Position numbers and translations under genes: made by a program. A stretch of DNA of 46,957 nt from Acetobacter musti (GTDB lineage: Bacteria; Pseudomonadota; Alphaproteobacteria; Acetobacterales; Acetobacteraceae). The DNA lies in assembly GCF_011516835.1 (NCBI RefSeq), contig NZ_WOTB01000026.1, positions 1 through 46,957 of the forward strand, in the 5' to 3' direction. Of the stretch, positions 33,923 to 43,322 are shown piece after piece. How positions within the stretch are numbered: position 1 is the first letter of the stretch; each line of letters begins with the position of its first letter. The notes under the pieces are model-generated. The model did not search any database. It was given only the letters and a program-made list of their open reading frames with translations, and was not told the DNA's origin.

Positions 33923-36820
33923 ATGGCTGAAACGCTCTCCTGTTCCGGTTCGGCCGGGTCTTTCAGGCTGGAAGATGCATCGCCGGGCGTCCGGGCCGTG
34001 CTCTCAATGGCGGCGCCAGAGAGTGATCTGGTAAAAAACGGCGCTGGTGGCGTTCCTGAGACAACCGGGAACGACGTCCTGTCGATGGCCCGCCGAATCG
34101 ACACGATGCTCGATCACGGAGAGCTGTCCCTGTCTGATCTGCAGACAGTCGTAAGGCATTTGCGGGATGATGCATTCCTCCGTCGGGCTGCCCGCCTGCA
34201 TCGATATCCGGAAGGGACCGGGTCGCCCGCGACGGAAAACCGCTTTTCCACGGTTGTCGGACTAATTCTGGAAGAGGCACTTCGGAGCACGAATCCCGAA
34301 CAGGCAGAAAAAACAGGCGATGTCGCCGGTCTGTCCGAGGCCTTTGACCGGTTTCGGCAGCAGGTGGAACGCATACATTTCGCTGCGGTCTTTACTGCCC
34401 ATCCGACTTTCGCACTCGCAAACCGGGTTTATGCGGCGCTGGCCGATTATGCATCCGCGCCTGTATCCGGTGATGTTGCACCGGATTTTGAAACACACCG
34501 CCGCAGTGCGCCGCCGACTCTGGAAGAGGAATTTACTCTCGCTACGGAGGCAATTCTGCGTGGCCGGGATGCGATTGATGAGTTCGTCTCTGATCTCCTG
34601 CTGGCCGCCCGCAGCAAGTGGCCGGATTTATGGAGTACGCTCGTGCCGCGCTCCGTGATTCTCACGACATGGGTGGGTTACGATACAGACGGTCGTACCG
34701 ATATCGGCTGGTGGGACACTATGCGGCTGCGTCTTCGCATGAAACTGTTTCAGCTTCAGCGGCTCCGTTCGCAGATTACGGACTCCGGTGCGGAGGCACC
34801 GATCCTGCACAGCCGGCTGTCCCGCGCCTGTTATACAGTGGAGGCGCAGATCGCCGCATGTCCGCAGGCGAATGATCCCGATGCCGTCGTTGAATTCGCC
34901 CGCCTTATTGTAGATCGTCGCGCCGATGCAATTGCCGATCCTGCGGTTCTGGCAGATGCGCTGCAGGATACCATTGATACAACCTCGGGTGAAACGGCCC
35001 TCAGGCTGGCTGTCGCCCGTGCCGGGCTGTTCGCGCATGGCATGTCAGCCGCTCACAGCCACACCAGGCTGAATGCAACTCAGATCCATAATGTTATTCG
35101 CCAGCGCCTGCGCCTGACGGATGATCCCGCCGACCCTGCTCACAGACGCGCGTTGCTCTCCCGTATTAATGAGGCGCTGGATGCGGTGAAACCGGTGCCG
35201 GTCGATTTCGGTGCGTTGCTTGCGGAGCAGGCCTCGGCGGCACGGCTGATGATGACGATCGCGCAGATCGTCAAGCATATCGATTCAGCGACATCTGTAC
35301 GTTTTCTGATTGCCGAGACGGAGAGCGGCTACACGTTGCTCGCCGCACTCTGGCTGGCACATTATTTCGGTATTGCGGAAAAAATCGAGATTTCGCCGCT
35401 TTTCGAAACCCGGGAAGCGTTGCTCGGTGGCGCGCAGATCATTGATGAGGCTCTGCGTTCCCCGCATTGGAGAGCTTACCTTCGTGCAACGGGCCGGATG
35501 AGCCTTCAGTTTGGATACTCCGATTCGGGCCGTTACGTAGGCCAGCTGGCGGCGACGTATCTGGTTGAACGTCTGAGGCTTAAAATAATCGATCTTTTGC
35601 GGAAATGGGATCTGCCGGATGTCGAGGTGATCCTGTTCGACACGCATGGCGAAAGTATCGGGCGCGGAGGTCATCCTTTCCGGCTTGCGGACCGGCTCGA
35701 CTACCTTTCCCCACCACATGTACGCGCGCGGTTCGTCGCTCAGGACGTGAAATATCGTGAGGAGACAGCTTTTCAGGGAGGCGATGGCTACCTGCTGTTT
35801 GGTACGCCTGAACTCGCCCGGGCCAGTATCGCGACGATCGCAGAACATGTGTTTGAACCGGCGCAGAGTCTGAGAGACCCGGTTTACGACGAACCGGATT
35901 TTTCATCAGACTTCTTTTCCACCATCGCAGAAGCCATGACCGGACTGGTGGCCGACCCGGGCTACGCGGACCTCCTGGGCGCTTTTGGCCCGTCGCTTAT
36001 CGACAAAACCGGCTCCAGGCCTGCCGCGCGACAGAGCGAGGGGCGGGGCGTGACACCGCGCATCACTCATCCAGGTCAGCTCCGAGCGATCCCCAATAAT
36101 GCCATTCTGCAGCAACTCGGCTGGTGCGCAAACACGATTCAGGGACTCGGTTCCGCGGCACGCCGCCATCCGGAGACGTTCGATACATTCCTCGAACACA
36201 GTCCGCGTTTCCACAGGGCTCTTGATTTTGCCGCGCACGCGCTGGCTCATTCAGACGATCAGGTTCTTCGAAGCGTGATATGGCTGCTTGATCCGGGCTA
36301 CTGGCTGGATCGGGCAACGACGGAAACACGTCCGGGTCAGCGTGAACGCTATCTTGCAGTCATGCATGACCTTGAACGGCTCGATTTCTGGGCGGATACA
36401 CAGTCCATGTTCCGGCGTATTCAGGCTGATCATCTCGCTCTGCGTGCGGCCTGGCCGGATGCTCCGGTGATGGGAATGCCTGAACGCCTTCTTCACGCAA
36501 TCCGTATTACCCTGATTGAGCGAATCTGGGTACTGGCTACGAAAGTTCCATTCTTCATGCCCCGTGGAAATTTTACGCGTGAGGTGATGATGCAACGTAT
36601 TCTGTGCCTCGAAATTCCGTCAGTGTTGCGCGAACTTGACGCGGTTTTTCCACATGGAAGCCGGCCACCGGAATTTGATTTCCATGAACCTGCCGGTCCT
36701 CAGAATGAAAGTTCCTACAGCGAGGAGCATGAGGAGATCTTCGCGCCGATGCGGTCGATGTTCCAGACGATGCGGGAAATCAGTATTGCGATCAGCCACC
36801 ACGTCGGAGCTTTCGGCTGA
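33923..36820 (+). CDS. ppc: Divergent phosphoenolpyruvate carboxylase homologue
   Basis: 965 residues, close to the family length. PEP carboxylase makes oxaloacetate from PEP and bicarbonate. Family landmarks are VFTAHPTFALANRV (the catalytic TAHPT His near residue 155), GYDTDGRTDIGWW, GYSDSGRYVGQL, ESIGRGGHPF and NNAILQQLGWCANTIQGLGSA. Several sites differ from classical enzymes: GYSDSxKDAG has Arg and Tyr for Lys and Asp, the FHGRGGSIGRGG stretch reads FDTHGESIGRGG, and the C-terminal QNTG is absent (ends HHVGAFG). The SIGRGG arginine is kept. It may be a functional variant or a relative with a changed reaction. ATG 33923 follows GGGAAGAAATCT. It is divergent from the DUF445 gene and 155 bases before the suf regulator. 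Confidence 0.8.
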   Translation: MAETLSCSGSAGSFRLEDASPGVRAVLSMAAPESDLVKNGAGGVPETTGNDVLSMARRIDTMLDHGELSLSDLQTVVRHLRDDAFLRRAARLHRYPEGTGSPATENRFSTVVGLILEEALRSTNPEQAEKTGDVAGLSEAFDRFRQQVERIHFAAVFTAHPTFALANRVYAALADYASAPVSGDVAPDFETHRRSAPPTLEEEFTLATEAILRGRDAIDEFVSDLLLAARSKWPDLWSTLVPRSVILTTWVGYDTDGRTDIGWWDTMRLRLRMKLFQLQRLRSQITDSGAEAPILHSRLSRACYTVEAQIAACPQANDPDAVVEFARLIVDRRADAIADPAVLADALQDTIDTTSGETALRLAVARAGLFAHGMSAAHSHTRLNATQIHNVIRQRLRLTDDPADPAHRRALLSRINEALDAVKPVPVDFGALLAEQASAARLMMTIAQIVKHIDSATSVRFLIAETESGYTLLAALWLAHYFGIAEKIEISPLFETREALLGGAQIIDEALRSPHWRAYLRATGRMSLQFGYSDSGRYVGQLAATYLVERLRLKIIDLLRKWDLPDVEVILFDTHGESIGRGGHPFRLADRLDYLSPPHVRARFVAQDVKYREETAFQGGDGYLLFGTPELARASIATIAEHVFEPAQSLRDPVYDEPDFSSDFFSTIAEAMTGLVADPGYADLLGAFGPSLIDKTGSRPAARQSEGRGVTPRITHPGQLRAIPNNAILQQLGWCANTIQGLGSAARRHPETFDTFLEHSPRFHRALDFAAHALAHSDDQVLRSVIWLLDPGYWLDRATTETRPGQRERYLAVMHDLERLDFWADTQSMFRRIQADHLALRAAWPDAPVMGMPERLLHAIRITLIERIWVLATKVPFFMPRGNFTREVMMQRILCLEIPSVLRELDAVFPHGSRPPEFDFHEPAGPQNESSYSEEHEEIFAPMRSMFQTMREISIAISHHVGAFG

Positions 36821-36921
36821 CAAAACCGGCTTACGTGTTTGTGTTCATGCAGTTGCTGCACGGCTCCCGCGATGCTTTGGCCTTGACGTTCCGGCACGAG
36901 AGCCGCATCTGTGTAGAAACC

Positions 36922-36936
36922 GGACTGATTTAGTCC
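36922..36936. promoter_or_regulatory. IscR-type operator upstream of the suf operon
   Basis: GGACT (36922-36926) and AGTCC (36932-36936) flank GATTT. The core GACTGATTTAGTC fits the pattern GACTRWWWYAGTC of the type 1 site bound by Fe-S-loaded IscR in Enterobacteria. It sits 40 bases before the regulator start and just after a possible -10 box TAGAAA (36914-36919). The gene downstream encodes an Rrf2-family protein, so autoregulation of the suf operon is likely. Confidence 0.6.
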
Positions 36937-36975
36937 ACAATGGCAGGTCACCCTGCAGTACATGGACGGGAAACG

Positions 36976-37473
36976 ATGCTCAGGCTGTCGAAGCTGGCCG
37001 ATTATGCTGTTTTGACTCTTGTCGGACTTGGCCGGCACGAAGAAGTCGTGACGTCTTCCGCGCTTGCGGCCGAGACCGGGGTGCCGGAGCCGACTGTGGC
37101 CAAAGTTCTGAAAACACTCTCGGCGGATGGGCTGGTGCTATCCCATCGGGGCGCGCGGGGGGGATACCGGCTTGCCGGAAGGCTCGAAGATATCTCAGTC
37201 GCTCGTGTCATAGCCGCTGTTGACGGACCGATTTCGCTGACGGCCTGTGTCAGCGGAGGCGGGTGCGATAACGGCGCTGACTGTTCGCTTTACGGGAGCT
37301 GGGATGTCGTGAACGAAGCCATCCGTGATGCGCTGTCAAATATCTCGATTGCGCAAATGGCTGAAACGAGCGCGCCGGCAAGACGTATCCGAACCATGCG
37401 CTCTGCGTCTCAGGATAACACGCTGCGCAGCAGCGAAGTGGCCGATCACCCGGTCGGAACGTTTGGAGGATAG
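36976..37473 (+). CDS. Rrf2-family Fe-S regulator of the suf operon
   Basis: 165 residues from ATG 36976 (MLRLSKLADYAVLTL), after GACGGGAAACG; an upstream in-frame ATG at 36940 adds 12 poor residues. The winged helix-turn-helix covers about residues 1-85, with SALAAETGVPEPTVAKVLKTL as the recognition region and HRGARGGYRLA as the wing. Three cysteines in TACVSGGGCDNGADCSLYG (about 92-110) match the [2Fe-2S]-binding site of IscR-like proteins. The position directly before sufB fits the SUF-system regulator subgroup. It probably senses cluster supply and represses its own operon at the palindrome 40 bases upstream. Confidence 0.9.
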   Translation: MLRLSKLADYAVLTLVGLGRHEEVVTSSALAAETGVPEPTVAKVLKTLSADGLVLSHRGARGGYRLAGRLEDISVARVIAAVDGPISLTACVSGGGCDNGADCSLYGSWDVVNEAIRDALSNISIAQMAETSAPARRIRTMRSASQDNTLRSSEVADHPVGTFGG

Positions 37474-37479
37474 GGGATT

Positions 37480-38970
37480 ATGCCAGCTGTTACTGAAACG
37501 CGTGAGCAGGTCGAGAAGCTGGGTCAGTCCTCTTATAAATGGGGATTTGAAACCGATATCGAGATGGACTTCGCTCCGAAGGGGCTGAACGAAGATACCA
37601 TTCGTCTGATCTCGGCCCGCAAGGAAGAACCGGAATGGCTCCTCGACTGGCGGCTGGCCGCCTTCCGTGCATGGCAGACTATGACGGAGCCGACCTGGGC
37701 GAAAGTCACCTATCCACCAATCGATTATCAGGATGCGCATTATTATGCCGCCCCTAAAAAGAAACCTGGTCCGAAATCGCTGGAGGAAGTCGATCCGGAA
37801 CTTCTGAGAACGTATGAGAAGCTCGGAATTCCTCTTCATGAGCAGGCCCTTCTCGTGGGTGTCGAGGTGCCGGAAGGGGAGGAAGCCAGACTTCCGGTAG
37901 CGGTTGATGCTGTATTCGACAGCGTCTCGGTGGCGACGACCTTCCGGAAGACTCTGTCTGAAGCTGGCGTGATTTTCTGCCCGATCTCGGAGGCTGTACG
38001 CGATCATCCCGATCTGGTCCGAAAATATCTCGGCAGCGTGGTTCCCGCCGGTGACAATTTCTATGCTGCGCTGAATGCCGCCGTGTTTACAGACGGGTCG
38101 TTTGTGTTCGTTCCAAAGGGTGTGCGGTGCCCGATGGAACTGTCGACCTATTTTCGGATCAATGCCCGGAATACGGGTCAATTCGAGCGGACGCTGATCA
38201 TTGTCGAGGACGGAGCCTCAGTTTCCTATCTCGAAGGCTGCACCGCTCCGATGCGCGACGAAAATCAGCTTCATGCCGCTGTCGTCGAACTCGTTGCGAT
38301 GGAAGATGCAGCAATCAAATACAGTACCGTACAAAACTGGTACCCCGGCGATGAGAATGGACTGGGCGGTATCTACAACTTCGTTACGAAACGCGGCGCC
38401 TGTCGTGGTGCGAGAGCTAAAATTTCCTGGACGCAGGTAGAAACAGGCTCTGCAATCACCTGGAAGTATCCGTCCTGTATTCTTCAGGGCGAGGGTTCGG
38501 TCGGTGAGTTCTATTCTGTGGCTGTGACAAATAACCATCAGCAGGCCGATACAGGGACAAAGATGATCCATATCGGCCGGAATACACGTTCCACGATCAT
38601 CGCGAAGACGATCAGCGCCGGGCAGTCTGACAGCACCTACCGTGGTCTTGTGCGGATGATGCCGAAAGCATCAGGTGCGCGTAATTTTACCCAGTGCGAC
38701 AGTCTGCTGATTGGCGACAGGTGTGGTGCCCATACTGTTCCTTATATTGAAAATCGCAATATGTCGGCACGGATAGAACATGAGGCGACAACGTCGAAGA
38801 TATCTGAAGACCAGATGTTCTACTGCCGGCAGCGTGGATTGTCGGAAGAAGATGCTGTTGGTCTGATTGTGAATGGTTTCTGCAAAGACGTGCTCAGGGA
38901 ACTTCCGATGGAATTCGCGGTGGAAGCGCAGAAACTGCTGCAGATCAGCCTCGAAGGCAGCGTCGGTTAA
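37480..38970 (+). CDS. sufB: Fe-S cluster assembly scaffold protein SufB
   Basis: 496 residues, normal length. SufB with SufC and SufD forms the SufBC2D scaffold on which Fe-S clusters are built. The N-terminal helical part (about 1-150) includes [28 protein letters not shown]. The beta-helix core (about 190-440) includes [33 protein letters not shown] and [23 protein letters not shown], with conserved cysteines. The C-terminal helices contain [26 protein letters not shown] lies upstream of ATG 37480, and only six bases separate it from the regulator stop. Confidence 0.97.
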   Translation: MPAVTETREQVEKLGQSSYKWGFETDIEMDFAPKGLNEDTIRLISARKEEPEWLLDWRLAAFRAWQTMTEPTWAKVTYPPIDYQDAHYYAAPKKKPGPKSLEEVDPELLRTYEKLGIPLHEQALLVGVEVPEGEEARLPVAVDAVFDSVSVATTFRKTLSEAGVIFCPISEAVRDHPDLVRKYLGSVVPAGDNFYAALNAAVFTDGSFVFVPKGVRCPMELSTYFRINARNTGQFERTLIIVEDGASVSYLEGCTAPMRDENQLHAAVVELVAMEDAAIKYSTVQNWYPGDENGLGGIYNFVTKRGACRGARAKISWTQVETGSAITWKYPSCILQGEGSVGEFYSVAVTNNHQQADTGTKMIHIGRNTRSTIIAKTISAGQSDSTYRGLVRMMPKASGARNFTQCDSLLIGDRCGAHTVPYIENRNMSARIEHEATTSKISEDQMFYCRQRGLSEEDAVGLIVNGFCKDVLRELPMEFAVEAQKLLQISLEGSVG

Positions 38971-39058
38971 GACACGAACATTTATGACTGTCGTTACAGA
39001 TATCAAAAGAAAACAGGACCTTTGTCGTGACGTGGCAGAGACTTCCGGGGTGAAAAAG

Positions 39059-39829
39059 ATGAGCGAATTACTGAAAATTTCCGGTCTTCATGCCAGTATT
39101 GACGCTGATGGCACACCGAAGGAAATCCTGCGCGGCGTTGATCTCGTGATTCCTCCCGGCGAAGTGCATGCCATTATGGGGCCGAACGGATGTGGCAAAT
39201 CCACCCTGTCCTATGTGCTCGCCGGTCGGGAAGAATACGAGGTCACAGCCGGGTCTGTCTCTTTCATCGGCAGGGATCTTCTCGCCATGGAGCCTGAAGA
39301 GCGTGCCGCAGCGGGTCTTTTTCTTGCATTTCAGTCACCTGTTGAGCTTCCGGGCGTCAACAATGCGAATTTTCTGCGGACAGCTGTAAATGCTGTGCGT
39401 CGGGCGCGCGGAGAGACCGAGCTGGATGCAGTTGGGTTCCTTAAGGCAGTCAGAGCGGCGACTAAAAATCTTTCGATGTCCGACGATATGCTGAAGCGGA
39501 ACGTTAATGTCGGGTTCTCTGGCGGTGAGAAAAAGCGCAACGAGGTTCTGCAGATGACGATGCTGCAGCCGAAGCTCGCTATTCTAGATGAAACCGACAG
39601 CGGTCTTGATGTCGATGCCCTTCGTATTGTCGCTGAAGGTGTCAGGAATCTCCGGTCACCGGATTTCTCTGCACTGGTTATTACGCATCATCAGCGTCTG
39701 CTCGATTATCTCGGACCGGATCGTATTCACGTCATGGCCAAGGGACGGATCGTTCGCAGCGGTGGCCCCGAACTGGCGAAACAGATTGATGTGGAAGGAT
39801 ATGCGTCCTTCCTCGCGGAGGCGGCATGA
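39059..39829 (+). CDS. sufC: Fe-S assembly ATPase SufC
   Basis: 256 residues from ATG 39059 (MSELLKISGLHASID), after GGGGTGAAAAAG. The frame stays open back into sufB and has an ATG at 38984, but SufC proteins start here. It is the ABC-type ATPase of SufBC2D. Walker A is GPNGCGKST, the Q-loop is in AFQSPVELPGV, the signature is FSGGEKKRNEV, and Walker B is LAILDETDSGLD with the switch His in VITHHQRLLDYL. An 88-base spacer after sufB is the largest gap in the suf operon. sufD overlaps its stop by four bases. Confidence 0.96.
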   Translation: MSELLKISGLHASIDADGTPKEILRGVDLVIPPGEVHAIMGPNGCGKSTLSYVLAGREEYEVTAGSVSFIGRDLLAMEPEERAAAGLFLAFQSPVELPGVNNANFLRTAVNAVRRARGETELDAVGFLKAVRAATKNLSMSDDMLKRNVNVGFSGGEKKRNEVLQMTMLQPKLAILDETDSGLDVDALRIVAEGVRNLRSPDFSALVITHHQRLLDYLGPDRIHVMAKGRIVRSGGPELAKQIDVEGYASFLAEAA

Positions 39830-41136
39830 ACGCCATAGCTCCTGCCGGCCGTAGTCTTGCGCCTTTTGAGACCAGGCTGGCCGGCCTTCACGATTCGCAG
39901 CGTAAGGCCGCAGCCGGTGATCTCGCGAGAGTCGGATTGCCCGGGCCGCGTATTGAGGCTTGGCATTATACCAACCTGCGTGCTTTGAGCGCCCATTCCT
40001 TTACGGAACCAGATGCCCGGTTCGACGAACAGGCCGCACATGCCGCGCTGGAAGCGCTTTTTCCGAAAGGAAGCGCGCTTGAGAAGCTGCCTCGTCTGGT
40101 TCTTGTGAATGGACACCTGGCGGCAGGCCTCTCTGCTTCGGCCGCTTCATTGCCCGCAGGAGTCTCGTGCCTGTCTTTTGCGTCCTCGCCTGAGTTCGGA
40201 ACACTGGCAGCGCCTCAGCGTGACCCGCTGGTGGCGCTGAATACGGCGCTGGCATCGGACGGTGTCAGACTTTCTGTTGCTTCCGGGGTTAATGCTGGCC
40301 AGATCGTGCTCGTGTCACTGGCACTATCATCATCAGGGACAGTCTCATTTCATCCCCGCCACAGTGTTGCGCTCGGGGCAGAGGCTTCTCTTACTCTTAT
40401 CGAGATCGCCGCCGGAGACGATGTTTCAGATCCGTACTTTCACAATCCGGTTCTGACCTGCTCTGTTGCGGAGAAAGCTCACTTCGAGCATGTGAAGCTT
40501 CAGCGTGAGGCGGGTGACGCTATCCATCTTGCGACGGTTTACGCCGATATCGCCAGTCACGCGACTTATGAAAGTTTCGTTCTCGGGCTGGGGGCGGCGC
40601 TTGCGCGTCATGAAGTTCACGCCGGTCTCTCAGGGACACATGCTGCTGTGCATGTTAATGGCGCACAGCTTCTCGGTGATGCCCAGGTCGGGGATATTAC
40701 GAGTGTCATCATGCACGGAGCGCCAGACTGCATTTCACGCCAGACGGTTCGAAACGTGCTTACGGATCGGGCACGCGCTGTCTTCCAGGGAAAGGTTCTT
40801 GTAGAGCGCGTTGCTCAGAAGACCGACGGTTATCAGATGAATCAGGCGCTGCTGCTGTCGCCAGGCGCTGAGATTGACGCCAAGCCAGAACTTGAGATTT
40901 ACGCTGATGACGTGCGGTGCAGTCACGGCGCAACAGTCGGCGCCCTTGACGAAGAGCAGCTTTTTTATCTGCGCAGCCGTGGTATCGCGGATGCCCATGC
41001 CAGACGGATTCTGGTCGAGGCGTTCCTCATTGAGGTAACGGAGCTTGTGCAGAATGAGGCCGCGCGTGACTTTCTCGATGGAGAACTTGCGCGCGCGCTG
41101 GTAAAGCGGGTCACGACCGGGGAGAACCTATCATGA
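39826..41136 (+). CDS. sufD: Fe-S cluster assembly protein SufD
   Basis: 436 residues. SufD is the SufB-related partner in SufBC2D and helps iron entry. An N-terminal helical domain (about 1-100) includes PGPRIEAWHYTNLRAL. The beta-helix follows (about 130-370), with the conserved HVKLQREAGDAIHLATVYADI, QTVRNVLTDRARAVFQGKVLVERVAQKTDGYQMNQALLLSPGAEIDAKPELEIYADDVRCSHGATVG; the catalytic-type Cys and His are in RCSHGATVG. The C-terminal helices contain FYLRSRGIADAHARRILVEAF. It overlaps sufC by ATGA and sufS by ATGA, indicating translational coupling on both sides. Confidence 0.95.
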   Translation: MNAIAPAGRSLAPFETRLAGLHDSQRKAAAGDLARVGLPGPRIEAWHYTNLRALSAHSFTEPDARFDEQAAHAALEALFPKGSALEKLPRLVLVNGHLAAGLSASAASLPAGVSCLSFASSPEFGTLAAPQRDPLVALNTALASDGVRLSVASGVNAGQIVLVSLALSSSGTVSFHPRHSVALGAEASLTLIEIAAGDDVSDPYFHNPVLTCSVAEKAHFEHVKLQREAGDAIHLATVYADIASHATYESFVLGLGAALARHEVHAGLSGTHAAVHVNGAQLLGDAQVGDITSVIMHGAPDCISRQTVRNVLTDRARAVFQGKVLVERVAQKTDGYQMNQALLLSPGAEIDAKPELEIYADDVRCSHGATVGALDEEQLFYLRSRGIADAHARRILVEAFLIEVTELVQNEAARDFLDGELARALVKRVTTGENLS

Positions 41137-42380
41137 GCATCTCCGAAACAGACAGTCTGAGCCATGCCGATCTCTCGCATCTGCGTGGACAGTTTCCAAT
41201 TCTGTCGCAGACCGTCCACGGAAAACCGCTGATCTTTCTGGACAGTGCGGCGTCTGCTCAGAAGCCGGATGTCGTGATCGATGGCATGGCAGAGATGATG
41301 CGGTCGCAATATGCGAATATCCATCGTGGTCTGCACTGGATGAGTGAGCGCAGTACGGAAGCCTATGAGGCGGCCCGTTCTCGTGTTGCTGAATTTCTCG
41401 GGGCGGGATCCCGCGAGGAAATCATTTTCACCCACAACAGTACCGAAGCGATCAATCTGGTTGCTTATTCTTATGGCTCGCTCATCAGACCCGGCCAGGC
41501 CGTTCTGATTTCAGAAATGGAGCATCATGCCAATCTGGTGCCATGGCAGATGCTGCGTGACCGGGCCGGTATTGATCTGCGGGTGGCGCCCATCAGCGAT
41601 GATGGTGATCTGGATCTGGACGCATACAGCGCGCTTCTTTCGGATGGTAAGGTGGCGCTTGTCGCGATCACCCATATGTCGAATGTGCTGGGAACAGTCA
41701 CGCCGGCGGCGCGCCTGGTTGAAATGGCTCATTCCGCCGGCGCGAAAATTCTGCTCGATGGCAGCCAGGCCGTTGTGCACCGCCGCGTGAATGTCCGCGA
41801 ACTGGATGCTGATTTTTATACATTTACCGGACATAAGCTGTACGGTCCGACCGGCATCGGTGTGTTGTACGGTCGCCGCGAACTGCTGGAAGCAATGCCT
41901 CCGTTCATGGGCGGCGGCGACATGATCTCGTCGGTAACGTTTGAGAAGTCTACATGGGCGCCGGTTCCGGCGAAATTTGAAGCGGGTACACCGGCTATTG
42001 TTGAAGCAGTCGGGCTTGGAATCGCCATTGACTGGATGGAGAGTGTGGGCTTCGACATGATTGAAGCCCATGAGGCGGCCCTGACGAAACACGCTCTGCG
42101 GGTTCTGCCTGATGTTCCCGGCCTGTCCATTGTCGGAAAGCCGAAGGACCGGGGAGGTGTGGTGTCGTTTACGATGGATGACGTCCATCCTCATGACATT
42201 GCGACTCTTCTCGATCGTAACGGCATTGCCGTGCGCGCCGGGCATCACTGCGCCGAACCGCTTATGCGCAGACTTGGGCTTACAGCTACGGCCCGCGCGA
42301 GTTTCGCCGTTTATACGACCGAGCACGAGATCGATGTGCTTGCCGCGACTCTCCGGCGTATTCGCCAGTTTTTTGTATAG
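41133..42380 (+). CDS. sufS: Cysteine desulfurase SufS
   Basis: 415 residues. This PLP enzyme takes sulfur from cysteine for Fe-S assembly. Motifs are FLDSAASAQKP near 30, THNSTEAINLVAYS (PLP phosphate), EMEHHANLVPWQ (ring-stacking His), and the PLP lysine in FTGHKLYGPTGIGVLYG near 234. The catalytic cysteine is in RAGHHCAEPLMRRLG near 373, matching the group II class with its short loop. It ends with the usual TEHEIDVLAATLRRI. Its ATG overlaps sufD by four bases. Confidence 0.97.
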   Translation: MSISETDSLSHADLSHLRGQFPILSQTVHGKPLIFLDSAASAQKPDVVIDGMAEMMRSQYANIHRGLHWMSERSTEAYEAARSRVAEFLGAGSREEIIFTHNSTEAINLVAYSYGSLIRPGQAVLISEMEHHANLVPWQMLRDRAGIDLRVAPISDDGDLDLDAYSALLSDGKVALVAITHMSNVLGTVTPAARLVEMAHSAGAKILLDGSQAVVHRRVNVRELDADFYTFTGHKLYGPTGIGVLYGRRELLEAMPPFMGGGDMISSVTFEKSTWAPVPAKFEAGTPAIVEAVGLGIAIDWMESVGFDMIEAHEAALTKHALRVLPDVPGLSIVGKPKDRGGVVSFTMDDVHPHDIATLLDRNGIAVRAGHHCAEPLMRRLGLTATARASFAVYTTEHEIDVLAATLRRIRQFFV

Positions 42381-42389
42381 GTCCGGATT

Positions 42390-42827
42390 GTGGATGCGTG
42401 TTCTCTTTATGACGCGGTGATTGTCGCCAGGTCCCGCTCTCCGCAATATGCGGGTACGGCCAAAGCGGAGACCGCCCGGGCACAGGGCACCAATCCGCTC
42501 TGCGGTGACCGGGTCCGGTTGTCGCTGTGCGAGGAGCGGGACGGGATCAGAGATCTTCGTCATGAAACACGTGGCTGCGCGATATGTATCGCTTCCACGG
42601 ATCTGATGGCTGAAACCGTAATGGGCCGGACAAAAGCCGACGCTCTTGAACTGGCACGGCGGTTTACCGATATGCTTAACAGCCAGTCCTCGGCGGCCGA
42701 TCTGGATGACGAAGCTGGTCTGCCCGGCGCATTGCAGGCGTTTTTGCCGCTGAAAACCCATCGTTCACGTCTGCGGTGTGCGACGTTGCCCTGGACCGCG
42801 CTTGGGGAGGCGCTGAAACATGACTGA
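42390..42827 (+). CDS. sufU: SUF-type IscU-like sulfur acceptor protein SufU
   Basis: 145 residues from GTG 42390, following GGTCCGG. It has the IscU/NifU-N fold; the SufU type accepts sulfur from SufS and usually binds zinc. The three cysteine sites are C38 (NPLCGDRV), C63/C66 (RGCAICIAS) and C130 (RCATLPW). The ~20-residue insertion between the second and third (near 97-115) is typical of SufU compared with IscU. The normal neighbour is SufS, 9 bases upstream; sufT overlaps its end by eight bases. SufE is not present in the operon, consistent with SufU taking its role. Confidence 0.9.
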   Translation: MDACSLYDAVIVARSRSPQYAGTAKAETARAQGTNPLCGDRVRLSLCEERDGIRDLRHETRGCAICIASTDLMAETVMGRTKADALELARRFTDMLNSQSSAADLDDEAGLPGALQAFLPLKTHRSRLRCATLPWTALGEALKHD

Positions 42828-43308
42828 TCCTGCGACGATCAACAAAGACGTTCAGGCCTCTGAAGCAGCCGGGGCAGATGTGCTTCCGCAGGGAGGCATC
42901 AAACCGGATGTGATGGAGTCAGCGGGCTCATCCGTTGGTGCAGAGTCTCATCAGGCTGCTGTGGCGCACTGGACACCTGACGGAGAAGTTCTGCCTCATT
43001 CGGGCGTTCCGTCCGAGGATGCCGTAATCGAAGCAATTGCAACGGTGCATGATCCTGAAATTCCGGTGAACATCTATGAGCTTGGGCTGATTTACGCGAT
43101 TGATCTGCATGATGATGGTCGGGTGAAGGTTGAGATGACGCTGACAGCCCCCAATTGTCCGAGCGCACAGGAACTGCCGGTACAGGTGCGTGAGGCTATT
43201 GAGAAAGTGAAAGACGTCACATCCGCCGAGGTTGATGTCGTCTGGGACCCGCCCTGGGACATGTCTCGGATGAGCGATGAGGCCCGGCTTGCATTGAACA
43301 TGTTCTGA
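42820..43308 (+). CDS. sufT: DUF59/MIP18-family protein SufT
   Basis: 162 residues. The C-terminal 100 residues form a DUF59 domain: VIEAIATVHDPEIPVNIYELGLIYAI, then TLTAPNCPSAQELPVQVREAIEKV with the conserved cysteine near 113, and VDVVWDPPWDMSRMSDEARL. SufT proteins help deliver or mature Fe-S clusters in SUF systems. About 60 N-terminal residues before the domain are acidic and Gly/Ala-rich, probably disordered and longer than in minimal members. It begins inside the sufU stop region (8-base overlap) and precedes sufA by 14 bases. Confidence 0.93.
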   Translation: MTDPATINKDVQASEAAGADVLPQGGIKPDVMESAGSSVGAESHQAAVAHWTPDGEVLPHSGVPSEDAVIEAIATVHDPEIPVNIYELGLIYAIDLHDDGRVKVEMTLTAPNCPSAQELPVQVREAIEKVKDVTSAEVDVVWDPPWDMSRMSDEARLALNMF

Positions 43309-43322
43309 GGCAGGAAAAGATA

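Noticed and set aside
37336..38181. 281-residue open frame on the minus strand
   Set aside because: Antisense to sufB and the end of its regulator; no domain seen.
38873..39829. 318-residue reading of sufC
   Set aside because: The first 62 residues overlap sufB in another frame; SufC homologues begin at MSELLKISG.
41511..42761. 416-residue open frame on the minus strand
   Set aside because: It lies antisense to sufS and sufU, which have clear family motifs; its own sequence is basic with no recognisable domain.
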